64,000 nt of DNA from Paenibacillus sp. VTT E-133291 (lineage in GTDB: Bacteria > Bacillota > Bacilli > Paenibacillales > Paenibacillaceae), in the NCBI RefSeq assembly GCF_002264395.1, contig NZ_NFVA01000025.1, positions 1-64,000 on the forward strand, written 5' to 3'. The translations under genes were made by a program, and so were the position numbers. Positions within the stretch are counted from its first letter, which is position 1. Each line of letters begins with the position of its first letter. This document shows positions 44,934 to 53,589 of the stretch, one piece after another. The notes beneath the pieces are model-generated. The model was not told the origin of the DNA. It saw only the letters and a list, made by a program, of their open reading frames with translations, and did not search any database.

Positions 44934-44948
44934 TGATAATGATTATCA
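44934..44948. promoter_or_regulatory. Fur box
   Basis: TGATAATGATTATCA is a perfect 7-1-7 inverted repeat (TGATAAT-G-ATTATCA), the core Fur site of Bacillus. Flanking TT and TTA extend it towards the 19-bp classical box. It overlaps TTGATA, a possible -35, about 60 nt before the small gene at 45010. Iron-dependent repression of that gene is the simple reading. Confidence 0.88.
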
Positions 44949-45009
44949 TTATTAAATAAGTTATTGATTTCACTTTACTATATTTAAGTTAAAAGGAGAC
45001 TGATCACCC

Positions 45010-45153
45010 ATGAACGTTACCTCTACCCGAACAACACTACAGGTTGACGATTATCTGGATCTGCTCAATCTTGCCGTTAAAGTTGGAGATTTAAAATGGC
45101 AAAAAGAAATTAAATCCAGATTGCAATACATTCTCTGTCTGCCGACAAGATAA
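45010..45153 (+). CDS. Small Fur-regulated protein (47 aa)
   Basis: A 47-codon gene with AAAGGAG upstream of the ATG, a perfect Fur box about 60 nt before it and a strong terminator 15 nt after it, so it is a complete one-gene unit. The product is soluble and helical, with an acidic stretch (DDYLDLLNLAVKVGD) followed by a basic one (KWQKEIKSRLQ). It recalls small IDEAL-like proteins. In B. subtilis, Fur controls small basic proteins (FbpA, FbpB, FbpC) that help the FsrA sRNA spare iron; a similar role is possible but unproven. Confidence 0.7.
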   Translation: MNVTSTRTTLQVDDYLDLLNLAVKVGDLKWQKEIKSRLQYILCLPTR

Positions 45154-45168
45154 CCTTTCTGAATATTC

Positions 45169-45194
45169 GCCGCATTCCTTTTAGGGAATGCGGC
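45169..45194 (+). terminator. Terminator after the small Fur-regulated gene
   Basis: GCCGCATTCC / GGAATGCGGC stem with a 6-nt loop followed by TTTTTTT. Confidence 0.92.
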
Positions 45195-45323
45195 TTTTTT
45201 TGCTTGTATGATTGGCAGCTATGTAAGAATAGGTATCCCCGGGTCACTTGAGGGTTAATGATATAGTATAATTATCAGCATAATATACTGAATACAAAGT
45301 CCTTCAGATTGGAGCGTGTCAGC

Positions 45324-47651
45324 TTGAAAAAGTATATAGCTTTATTCTTATTGATCAGCGTGTTATGGATACCCGGTGCATACGCCGCCGAAATCCCTGC
45401 TGAGCAGGGATTAGTAACCGATAAAGCTGGAATGTTCAGTTCCGCAGAAGCGACGTCCATTTCTGCTGCTGCCACTGGAGATCTGATTACTATGCATGTA
45501 CTCACCGTAGATTCCCTAAACGGCACTCCGGCCGATAAGTACGCCGAGGATACTTACACCTCTTGGGGATTATCCACACGCGATATTCTCTTGCTGATCT
45601 CCGCTGGCGACCAGTCCATTGAACTAAATTTTAACAATCCGGGCTTTCAAACCTCGTTAAATGCCTGGTCCCAAAATCAGGGAGGAAAATCAGGAAGTGC
45701 TGCCATTACAGCGCTAGTTAATACTTATTTCATCCCTTATGCCAGAGAAGGTGACTTCGCTGGAGGGACAAAGGCTCTAATTAAAGCGGTCCATTCCATC
45801 GGGGAGAGTACCGGAAATACTGGAGGAAATGCAGGAAGTGGTAGTGCAGTTGGCAGTACGAATAGCGGTTCAGGGAACGGAACCTCCGGTAAACCAGGGA
45901 CCTCGGTCAGTACCGGAAGCCGCTCCAATAGCTCCATGTTTACGATTGTCGCCATTCTAATCGGAATCGGACTAATACTACTTGTGCTATTCATAGTGGT
46001 CACAGGTCTACGTCGACGCAAACAGCTAAACGCACAACAAGAGCAATTATCCGATTTGCTAGTACAGGCAAATCGAGCATTGGAGTCATTAAAGCCATTT
46101 CAAGGGATCGTTCAGGGAAAAACCGAGGTACTGGTAGAAGGCATTTCAAAACGGCTCTCTGCAAAGCTTGTTGAAATCTCTTCACTGCAAAGTGATGGGC
46201 AAGGTGTACAGCCACCCTTTTATCATTTGACTGCCCTTAAGGCAGCCGTGGAACAATTACAGCAGACAGAGGCCTCCTTCCGCGCAGCGCTCGAGGAAGA
46301 AGAGAAGAACATTGCTGTCATCAGTGAAGCTGATCGCAATGTTAAACAGCGAATTACAGAGCTGAAAGAGGATGCACCAGAGCTTGAAGAGCAGCTGCAG
46401 GGTGCGGTTAAAGAAACTGGCTATGCACTTCAAGAAATTGTAGAAGAGCTCAAGGAGCTTGCCGAGGAGACCTCTAAGGCAGATCAATTGGAGCTTTTTG
46501 ACCCTATCGCCGCACAAGAAATTACCGAGGATGCACAAGATCGCCAAGAAAAGATTGAACAAGACCTGAAGGATGTCGATCTCTACGATGATAAGCTAAA
46601 TAAGTTCCCTACGGTTTTAGCTGCAACCCGTGCCAAAATCACAAACATCATCGAGCAGAGTTCACTCCACAACATGAAGGTAAAACCATTTGACCGTCTG
46701 GAGCAGGCCCGCGCAGAATCGCTAACGCTTGAAGCGCCGCTGCGTGTTGGAGATATGGATGAGGTGCGCAAGATAGGCGCTACTCTTGACCTTCTCCTGG
46801 ATGAGGCTGTTGCTATGACAGAACAACAAGCACTTCTTCGGCAGAATAACCGCAGAGATTTAGAGTTATTCCGTACCCAGTGGAGCCAACTAAAACAGCG
46901 GCGAGACGGACTGCAAAGCCGGATTACCGAAGCACGTATGTATTTTGAAGAACAACATGTATCAACTGTGGAGAACATCCTTACAGCGTGGAGCACACGC
47001 CTTCGGGAAGGTGCTAGTGAAGTGGCGCAGATTGAGAATTGGACCAGTGATGAGCGCGGCGAATATGATAAGGCCCACAATGCGCTAGAACAGTTGCTAT
47101 CCCTCCAAGATGAAGCTGCAAAGCAGTTCGATGGTGTCTCAGAAAGTCTAAATGCACTTCATGAAAGACTGGATAAGGTCACTCGCCTCTTTTCCGAAGG
47201 GCAAAGCCGGGTGGAAACAACCCAGCGTATGCTGCATAGCAGAGGGTTATCTTCTAGAATTCGCTTCGAGCTATCCTTACTGCCGGAATACAGTGCACTG
47301 GAACATCGTTTGGCATCCCGGCCTTACAATCTTGAGGAACTGGAATCCCTTGGCCGTTCTTATGATTCACAGATCAATTCCTTTGTGAATGAAGCGAACC
47401 GACTCGTTCGTCAGAAGGAAGAAGAAGAGCGACTAGCTCAATTAGCTATGCTGAGAGAACAACAACGTCGCGCACAGGCTCGCAAACGAATGTCCTCTGG
47501 CCCACCTTCATCAGGTGGATTCGGTGGAGGACGCTCGTCCGGAGGCTCCTCCTGGGGTGGAGGCGGCAGCGGTGGCAAATCCTCCGGCGGATCTTCTTGG
47601 GGCGGCGGAGGGAAGTCCGGCCGAAATTCATCAGGCGGATCCAAGTGGTAG
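45324..47651 (+). CDS. TPM-domain membrane protein with long coiled coil and Gly/Ser tail
   Basis: A 775-residue protein. It has a signal peptide (KYIALFLLISVLWIPGAYA), a TPM (TLP18.3/Psb32-type) domain (about 25-155), a Ser/Gly linker and one transmembrane helix (about 205-230). A long cytoplasmic coiled-coil region follows (about 235-720), and the protein ends in a Gly/Ser/Trp-rich tail with repeated SSGGSSWGGGG units. The TPM domain with GSG-rich tail recalls YgcG-type proteins; the coiled coil recalls EzrA-like spectrin folds. Function unknown, probably envelope-related. The start is TTG 45324 after GGAG. Single gene with terminator. Confidence 0.8.
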   Translation: MKKYIALFLLISVLWIPGAYAAEIPAEQGLVTDKAGMFSSAEATSISAAATGDLITMHVLTVDSLNGTPADKYAEDTYTSWGLSTRDILLLISAGDQSIELNFNNPGFQTSLNAWSQNQGGKSGSAAITALVNTYFIPYAREGDFAGGTKALIKAVHSIGESTGNTGGNAGSGSAVGSTNSGSGNGTSGKPGTSVSTGSRSNSSMFTIVAILIGIGLILLVLFIVVTGLRRRKQLNAQQEQLSDLLVQANRALESLKPFQGIVQGKTEVLVEGISKRLSAKLVEISSLQSDGQGVQPPFYHLTALKAAVEQLQQTEASFRAALEEEEKNIAVISEADRNVKQRITELKEDAPELEEQLQGAVKETGYALQEIVEELKELAEETSKADQLELFDPIAAQEITEDAQDRQEKIEQDLKDVDLYDDKLNKFPTVLAATRAKITNIIEQSSLHNMKVKPFDRLEQARAESLTLEAPLRVGDMDEVRKIGATLDLLLDEAVAMTEQQALLRQNNRRDLELFRTQWSQLKQRRDGLQSRITEARMYFEEQHVSTVENILTAWSTRLREGASEVAQIENWTSDERGEYDKAHNALEQLLSLQDEAAKQFDGVSESLNALHERLDKVTRLFSEGQSRVETTQRMLHSRGLSSRIRFELSLLPEYSALEHRLASRPYNLEELESLGRSYDSQINSFVNEANRLVRQKEEEERLAQLAMLREQQRRAQARKRMSSGPPSSGGFGGGRSSGGSSWGGGGSGGKSSGGSSWGGGGKSGRNSSGGSKW

Positions 47652-47664
47652 ACTTTCTCCAAAT

Positions 47665-47703
47665 AAAAGACTCTTCCAGCCTGCATAGGCGGAAGAGTCT
47701 TTT
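47665..47703. terminator. Bidirectional terminator
   Basis: AAAAGACTCTTCC / GGAAGAGTCTTTT stem between the convergent TPM-domain and histidine kinase genes. Confidence 0.9.
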
Positions 47704-47751
47704 ATTATGAATTACTGCTTGCACGACGAAGAAATAGCCAAGATAAGCCCT

Positions 47752-49383
47752 TTATTTTATTGGCAGATAAATCGTAACGGCTGTACCTACGCCCTCTTCA
47801 CTTGCTATGGCCACGTGTCCTCTATGTGCAGACACTATTTTTTTAACAATCATGATTCCCAGTCCATTACCGTCACCTCTGGTTGTGTGAAAAGGCTGCC
47901 CTAATTTATCCAGCACTTCCTTGTTCATACCCTCTCCGTTATCTTTGAAGGTAATCGTCTGGAATCCATTCTCCACATCTAGGGCAACTGTAATGCTTCC
48001 GCCAAAGGGCAAGGCTTCCATTGAGTTTCTTAGGATGTTTAGGAAGACCTGCTTAATCTGATTACGGTCACACAAGATATTCGCATCACAATGGAATTGT
48101 GTTTTCAATGATATATTATTCATCTCCACTTGAATCGCAAAAATGCTGAGCACTTCCTGCAGAATCGTGCTACATTGTTCTACCCTATAATGCGCGGCCT
48201 GCGGTTTACCTAGTATGAGGAACTCGCTCACAATGAGGTTCATTCTTTCTACTTCTGACATTATAAGATCATAATGTAGCAATTGCGAATCTTTATTGGC
48301 TAGTTGAAGCATTCCTTTGACTGTAGTTAGCGGATTACGAATCTCATGTGCGATACTCATGGCTAGTTGTCCAGCGACCACTAGCTTCTCTGTATTGCGC
48401 AACACTTCTTCCGTTTTTTTCATCTCTGTGATATTACGAAGACTCCCTATCACACGAGCTAAACATGCATTCGAATCGTAAACCGGAAGCACATCCAGCA
48501 TATAATGCTCAAATAAACCGTTGCTCTCCTGAATCACTTCCAGCCCAGCACATGCCTCTTGCTGAAGAATGACATGTTGAAAATAAGAGCCCACATTCCG
48601 AATTTCGAAGACACTGGCACCGATAACAGATGCTTGATGCTCACCATCCAAATGAAGCATGGTTAAGCAGTTCTCATTTATATTGACGACCGTTCCAAGT
48701 TCATCCGTTATAATAACACCCAAGTAATTGGTATCCAATAGGATTCGATTTAAAAGCTGAAGCTCAGCATTCCCCCTACGCAGCAAAATCTCGCGTTCGA
48801 TAGAGTCAGCCATGGTACAGAGCAAAGGCAATAAGTGGGGATGCGCCACATCAATATCCGCCATAAATGATATCGTCCCCAATATTTCAAGCCCATCCTC
48901 TTTATAAAAAGGAGCCGTACAGCACACTAAACGATGAAGAATTTGATGATAATGATCTTGTCCCTTCAACTGAAAAGGCCGCTGATGTTCCAGACACAAT
49001 GCAATTGAGTTTGTACCCACTTCTTTGTTTAGTTGCACACCTTCTTTGATGCCAACCTGCCCTACGAGATCAATAATCGTCGGATCCCCTTTGAACGCCA
49101 ATAGATAACCTGCATCATCCGATATCGTAACAAGGATCGGATTACCTTTTACTGAAGAAAGGAACTTGTTTACAAAAAAATCAATAACCTCAATCACTTC
49201 ACTATATACATGGAGTTGTGACCCCAATTCATCTGCAGCATAACATTTTGGAAAAATAGGAGGCTGCTCTGGATCTATTCCTTGATCAATGCAATGCTGA
49301 TTGGAAGCCTTAATGATAGTCTCATCCGTCAGTATCCCTGTTGTCTTTTCCAAAGCCTTACCCCATTCTGTATGATTCTTCAA
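47752..49383 (-). CDS. GAF-PAS sensor histidine kinase
   Basis: A 543-residue soluble kinase with no transmembrane helix. The N-terminal GAF-like domain (about 60-195) resembles the input domain of AcoR/DhaR-type activators (GTNSIALCLEHQRPFQLKG). It is followed by a PAS domain (about 205-320), a HisKA domain with SIAHEIRNPLTTVKGMLQL and HATPase_c with NILRNSMEALP and GDGNGLGIMIV. No response regulator is adjacent, as with sporulation-type phosphorelay kinases, which share the HEIRNPLT box. The TTG start has only a weak ribosome site, so the N-terminus is uncertain. Confidence 0.85.
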   Translation of the reverse strand: MKNHTEWGKALEKTTGILTDETIIKASNQHCIDQGIDPEQPPIFPKCYAADELGSQLHVYSEVIEVIDFFVNKFLSSVKGNPILVTISDDAGYLLAFKGDPTIIDLVGQVGIKEGVQLNKEVGTNSIALCLEHQRPFQLKGQDHYHQILHRLVCCTAPFYKEDGLEILGTISFMADIDVAHPHLLPLLCTMADSIEREILLRRGNAELQLLNRILLDTNYLGVIITDELGTVVNINENCLTMLHLDGEHQASVIGASVFEIRNVGSYFQHVILQQEACAGLEVIQESNGLFEHYMLDVLPVYDSNACLARVIGSLRNITEMKKTEEVLRNTEKLVVAGQLAMSIAHEIRNPLTTVKGMLQLANKDSQLLHYDLIMSEVERMNLIVSEFLILGKPQAAHYRVEQCSTILQEVLSIFAIQVEMNNISLKTQFHCDANILCDRNQIKQVFLNILRNSMEALPFGGSITVALDVENGFQTITFKDNGEGMNKEVLDKLGQPFHTTRGDGNGLGIMIVKKIVSAHRGHVAIASEEGVGTAVTIYLPIK

Positions 49384-49487
49384 TTTTGCAATACTAATAT
49401 GTATTCTACTTCTTTCCCCCTAATCCTTTTCAACCCTAAAAAATCAAAATATCCCAAAGATGAAGAAATATCTTACAGCACAAAAAA

Positions 49488-49510
49488 CTCCGCTCTTTTA
49501 AAGAGCGAAG
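49488..49510 (-). terminator. Terminator after the FNT gene
   Basis: CTCCGCTCTTTTAAAGAGCGAAG hairpin; on the minus strand it is followed by TTTTTT. It separates the channel gene from the kinase gene. Confidence 0.85.
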
Positions 49511-49533
49511 TTGCGGATTCACATTATTTCTTC

Positions 49534-50322
49534 TTAATGTTTCGGATCATCCAAAAAAGGTTTGTTCACATAATAATACATAACCCCCATCAGAACCCCG
49601 CCGCCAATTAGATTTCCGATTGTAACGGGCACAAGATTATGCACCACACCGCCCCACGAAACCGTTCCGGGATGGTCAAGGACTAATGCAATTGCAAAAG
49701 TACACATATTGGCAATACTATGCTCATAACCGGAGATGAAAAAACAGAATACGAATAAGACCATTGCGAACATTTTGGCCCCATCGCCTTTGATATTCAT
49801 TGGGATGAAAAAAGCCATACAAACAAGCCAGTTACAGAGGATAGCGCGGAAAAAAAGCTGCCCTGCCGGAGCCTCCATTTTATGCTCAACCACATATAGT
49901 AAAAAACCATTTACATCAGAACTGTAAAACAGCCCTGTTAAAAAAATCAACAGTGCAAATGCAGCAGCACCAAGAATGTTACCTATATAACTCATGACCC
50001 ACATGCGTACAACCTCGGACCATTTCATTTTGCGTCTCAAAGCCGTGTACGTGTAATAGAAAGTATCTCCGGTAAATAAGTCCCCTCCACCGTATGAGAT
50101 TAGGATGATCGCTGCTCCGAAAGTAATCGCAGCCATTGGATACGCAAACGGTGAATGCTCCATATAGAAATAGTTGCCTGTCTTGAAGGCTACAATTACA
50201 CCAAACCCGATAAACATACTGGCCAGCATGGCTCTGGCAATATAGCGCAATATACTTTGCCGATAGATCTTCTGTTTCTTAAGTGCTAATTGTTCAACTT
50301 GTAGCAGCGCCTCGTTCTCCAT
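49534..50322 (-). CDS. Formate/nitrite channel family (FNT) protein
   Basis: A 262-residue protein with six transmembrane helices, matching the FocA/NirC/YwcJ family. The conserved ILCNWLVCMAFFIP segment (helix 4) and the SYIGNILGAAAFALL region are present. FNT proteins are pentameric channels for formate, nitrite, hydrosulfide or related acids. AGGAGG precedes the ATG. Own terminator; no formate or nitrite enzyme gene is adjacent, so the substrate is open. Confidence 0.9.
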   Translation of the reverse strand: MENEALLQVEQLALKKQKIYRQSILRYIARAMLASMFIGFGVIVAFKTGNYFYMEHSPFAYPMAAITFGAAIILISYGGGDLFTGDTFYYTYTALRRKMKWSEVVRMWVMSYIGNILGAAAFALLIFLTGLFYSSDVNGFLLYVVEHKMEAPAGQLFFRAILCNWLVCMAFFIPMNIKGDGAKMFAMVLFVFCFFISGYEHSIANMCTFAIALVLDHPGTVSWGGVVHNLVPVTIGNLIGGGVLMGVMYYYVNKPFLDDPKH

Positions 50323-50436
50323 GTGACCTCCTTAGGAATTTGGGTTTTCCAGCTAGTTATGGGCTAATCGTGCAATCTTGCGTTATTATACCCAATAACC
50401 CGCTGGAAATTACTTGAACCAAATCATGGTAAAATC

Positions 50437-50526
50437 CTAAGTGTCCTCATTCATTTTTGCAATCGCCTCTGCTCTTTCACTGCTGGCTACGATGATAAGC
50501 ACGAGTATCAAGCACCCTAAGATCAT
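50437..50526 (-). CDS. Possible small single-TM peptide (29 aa)
   Basis: An ATG at 50526 with GAGG 8 nt upstream opens a 29-codon frame. The product is one hydrophobic helix (MILGCLILVLIIVASS) and a charged tail (ERAEAIAKMNEDT). It sits alone in a 360-bp gap after the telA terminator. It could be a small membrane peptide or chance; the translation signal is good but there is no homology I recognise. The rest of 50323-50683 holds only that terminator. Confidence 0.4.
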   Translation of the reverse strand: MILGCLILVLIIVASSERAEAIAKMNEDT

Positions 50527-50615
50527 ATGCCTATCCTCACTTCCTCCACATGTAGTCTTGTGACAACTTATGTGTGAAGATAGGGCTTTATGATTGAGTA
50601 TTGGCGTTAAAAAAA

Positions 50616-50639
50616 GCCTGTTGAATGAATTCAACAGGC
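50616..50639 (-). terminator. Terminator of the telA operon
   Basis: GCCTGTTGAAT-GA-ATTCAACAGGC stem; the minus-strand tail is TTTTTTT. It follows the telA stop by 44 nt. Confidence 0.9.
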
Positions 50640-50682
50640 ATCTCAATCTATTCTCTGTATTTTTATTATTGTCAGAAACAAT

Positions 50683-51783
50683 TTAGTTCAAGAAACTGCT
50701 CAGTTGACTCTCAGCCTCTCCTTGCTTCAGTGCCTGAGGCTTGTCCGCCTCATTTAGTCCTAAACGATTACCCAGCTGAGTATTGATTGCCGTCATTTTA
50801 GACGTATAATCTTGGCAGCTCTCAATAATACGACGGTTGGACTGTTCTGAAGTATCTAGTGCGCTAAGCAGATCACCAATCGCTTGATTCACAGCTTCCA
50901 TAGACATAGAAGGCTTAGACAGCAACTCGGTTGTTTTCTCTGTAGTGGTACGCAGCAGACGTGCATTTTCTTTAAATTGATCTTCAATCGTCTTATTCGT
51001 CGCTTCTACAGCATTGATAACGTTCTCCTGATCCGCTAAAGACATCGCAATCATTGCCGACACCGTGATCAGATTAGAGGTCTTATCAATTGCGTTATTC
51101 ACGGAATCAATCAGCTTGTCATTATTATCATTAATGATGTCTGTAGCAGCAATCGCTTGATTGTACAGCAGAATCATTTCTGTCATCGACTGAATTCGAA
51201 CCATCACTTTACGCAATCCGCGCTCCAGATAAGCTTTACGGTACTCATTCTCAGGCTTCGCGATCTCTACCTCGAACAATTCTTTCAACTTAGTGCCGAA
51301 AGCAATTTTGGTCTGCAGGTTATAGATCTCTTCCATAGAGGTACGTTTCAGCTGACGCATATTCACAATGCTCTCTTCGAGGGTATCTCTACCATCGCGA
51401 AGCCCTGTAACTATGGCATCAATGTTCGTACGAACCGACTGATATTTATACACATAGTTCTTCATTGGACTCTTACGCAGAATCTTGCCAAAGAAGCTCA
51501 CATTCTTACTTTGCTGCAGATTCTCACACTCATTCCGCAGCTTCATAATCATATTAGGCACTTCAACGCGCTTACCAGACATCAGGTCATTCACTGGGCG
51601 ATCCAGCAGCTTCAAGGTTTGTCCTGCTTTTTCCTGCGTCTTAACCCCAAGCTTGCCGATATCATCCATCAAGGAATCCAGTGTAACCGTATCCGTTTGG
51701 GATACCTTCTCAATTAATTGTGCCGCTTCCTCGACTACCTTTTGTTCATCTTCTTTTTTTAATTGGATCAACTGCGTGGACAT
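50683..51783 (-). CDS. telA: TelA-family toxic anion resistance protein
   Basis: A 366-residue, mostly helical cytoplasmic protein of the TelA/KlaA family (B. subtilis YceH type). Typical stretches are MRQLKRTSMEEIYNLQTKI and IQSMTEMILLYNQAIAATD. TelA proteins are widespread partners of TerD systems and are linked to tellurite and membrane stress; the biochemical role is unknown. AGGAGGG precedes the ATG. It is the last gene of the Ter operon, 11 nt after the XpaC-like gene, followed by a terminator. Confidence 0.92.
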   Translation of the reverse strand: MSTQLIQLKKEDEQKVVEEAAQLIEKVSQTDTVTLDSLMDDIGKLGVKTQEKAGQTLKLLDRPVNDLMSGKRVEVPNMIMKLRNECENLQQSKNVSFFGKILRKSPMKNYVYKYQSVRTNIDAIVTGLRDGRDTLEESIVNMRQLKRTSMEEIYNLQTKIAFGTKLKELFEVEIAKPENEYRKAYLERGLRKVMVRIQSMTEMILLYNQAIAATDIINDNNDKLIDSVNNAIDKTSNLITVSAMIAMSLADQENVINAVEATNKTIEDQFKENARLLRTTTEKTTELLSKPSMSMEAVNQAIGDLLSALDTSEQSNRRIIESCQDYTSKMTAINTQLGNRLGLNEADKPQALKQGEAESQLSSFLN

Positions 51784-51794
51784 GGGATTCCCTC

Positions 51795-52508
51795 CTATAG
51801 TTCGGAACTGCTGTACCGCTGATGAATCAGTTCCGCCTTCGTCTGAAGTTCCATCAGGTCTTTATGTTCGATCGTGGACGCGATATCCGATATTTTGGAG
51901 TCGACATCTCTTAGACCGTTCAGCAGCATTCTCCGATTCTTCGTCTTTGCTTCACCGCCGAGCCGTAAGAACGGATTGATTACACCATTCAAATCCTTCA
52001 GAATCAACCTGCGGACCGTATGATTAATCTCGCCGTTATTCAGCTCCTGCAGCAGTGGAATTACACGTTGAAGCCTCGCGAAGAGCGCCAATGATTTCTC
52101 GACAATTTCATTGTCCAGCGTATCCTTCTGCCCTTCTGAGATAATCATATCTTCCAGAATACTAAGATACTCCACAACCGGAGCGAACTCCGGTCCAATC
52201 TTCACCGCGCTCTCAGTTCTACTGTCATAGCTGTGATTACCTGATGTGGTATCATTTGTCGTGGTGCTTAATTGAGGAGCACTCTCAGCGGGTGCCTTAC
52301 CAATAGGTGTCGTCACAGGGCCTGCTGGCAACACCTCCGCTGGGAGATTGGTTCTTGGACTTCTCGTTACCAGAGCACCTATCCCCGCACCCGCTAAAGG
52401 CAACAGCAGAGAGATGAATTCGGGCAGAAAAGAGCTCGTTAATACAGCAACAACATAACCGATACCGGCGTAAAGCAACACTTTCGATTTAAACTGAATT
52501 GTTCTCAC
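51795..52508 (-). CDS. XpaC-family membrane protein
   Basis: A 237-residue protein with two short N-terminal transmembrane helices (about 9-50) and a helical cytoplasmic domain of the XpaC type (annotated as 5-bromo-4-chloroindolyl phosphate hydrolysis protein). XpaC genes are regularly found beside telA, and the pair probably acts together at the membrane. The GTG at 52508 touches the ribosome site (AAGAG); the well-spaced codon (AGAGGTG, 6 nt) is an ATT three codons later, so the true start may be a rare ATT. Confidence 0.8.
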   Translation of the reverse strand: MRTIQFKSKVLLYAGIGYVVAVLTSSFLPEFISLLLPLAGAGIGALVTRSPRTNLPAEVLPAGPVTTPIGKAPAESAPQLSTTTNDTTSGNHSYDSRTESAVKIGPEFAPVVEYLSILEDMIISEGQKDTLDNEIVEKSLALFARLQRVIPLLQELNNGEINHTVRRLILKDLNGVINPFLRLGGEAKTKNRRMLLNGLRDVDSKISDIASTIEHKDLMELQTKAELIHQRYSSSEL

Positions 52509-52533
52509 CTCTTGTGAGCGACTTTATGAACGC

Positions 52534-53589
52534 TCAATTCACGGCATCCGGAATGACAGATTGGCCGTTTATTTTCATAATCATCGGTTGCTCCAGATGG
52601 CTAGCCAATACATCACCTTCAAAATTCATAGGCTGAACCTCGCCACCGAGTGCGCTTTTGACGGCTAAATAAGGAAAGTTAATCCCTGACAGACATGACA
52701 TATGCAGTCCACCGGACATTCGTGGGTTAATTTCCAACAACTTTGGAATATCTCCATTGTATTTCATTTGAATATTGAAATTGAAGGGGATCTTGTAAAC
52801 TTCTGCAACTCTAGCTGCAATCTCCTCCAGTTCAGGAATATGCTCCATCAATCGCAGACGACCGCCCACTTTTCGACGTGGCACAGCCACTAATAGCTTA
52901 CCGTTCTCATCTGCCAGACAATCTATACTATACTCGTAACCCTCCAGTAATTCCATCACCATCAAATCAGGGAAGTTCTCTTTGCTTGCAAGAATATGAT
53001 AGGCATCCTCAAACGTAATCAATGGAGTTACATACCCAAAAAGCTCTTGAAGCGGATCGCGGGTATTGTCGATAATTCGGAAGCCTAACCCGCCTTCTGT
53101 TTCAGTAGGTTTAAAGCAAACACGATGTCCCTTGGCAACAAGGTCCGTGTAAGCGTCTTTAAACTGCTCCGCTGTACTAACTACATGATAATCCGGGATA
53201 CTCATGATGCCCTGCTCACTAACATTCTCGTAAAATTTACCTTTGTCCATAATGGACTCCAGCAGATCAAGATCTCTACAGACCAGAACCTTAGTACCAA
53301 TCGCATCAAACATTGCCACATGGAGAGCAATATCAAGCATATGCAACCGTGGAATAAAGACATCGATCTCATTACGCCGACAGAAATCAACGCAAAACTG
53401 AACATATTCTATTCCCTTCAGCGCCGGCTCGGTTTCAGCAAAGTCAGCACCTTGTAGCGACATATGGCGGATATCCGGGTGTGTTGCAAAGATTTGAACC
53501 GGTATACCATCCTCGTTATTGCGAAGGAGATTCATATAATGGTAAGCCACGGAAAACCAACGATTGAAATAAATATTTACCTTTTTCAT
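52534..53589 (-). CDS. ATP-grasp enzyme of the Ter biosynthetic module
   Basis: A 351-residue ATP-grasp ligase: an N-terminal pre-ATP-grasp domain, then the ATP-binding core (CFKPTETEGGLGFRII as the grasp Lys/Gly loop) and the Mg-binding LLEINPRMSGGLHMS near residue 295. ATP-grasp ligases join a carboxylate to an amine through an acyl phosphate. In Ter-linked operons this enzyme is thought to help make a nucleoside-like metabolite with the PRTase and HAD phosphatase (comparative genomics, not biochemistry). The start overlaps the HAD stop by 4 bp. Confidence 0.85.
   Translation of the reverse strand: MKKVNIYFNRWFSVAYHYMNLLRNNEDGIPVQIFATHPDIRHMSLQGADFAETEPALKGIEYVQFCVDFCRRNEIDVFIPRLHMLDIALHVAMFDAIGTKVLVCRDLDLLESIMDKGKFYENVSEQGIMSIPDYHVVSTAEQFKDAYTDLVAKGHRVCFKPTETEGGLGFRIIDNTRDPLQELFGYVTPLITFEDAYHILASKENFPDLMVMELLEGYEYSIDCLADENGKLLVAVPRRKVGGRLRLMEHIPELEEIAARVAEVYKIPFNFNIQMKYNGDIPKLLEINPRMSGGLHMSCLSGINFPYLAVKSALGGEVQPMNFEGDVLASHLEQPMIMKINGQSVIPDAVN

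Noticed and set aside
44764..44973. Minus-strand 69-codon frame over the Fur box
   Set aside because: No ribosome site, composition like AT-rich intergenic DNA, and it runs through the Fur box.
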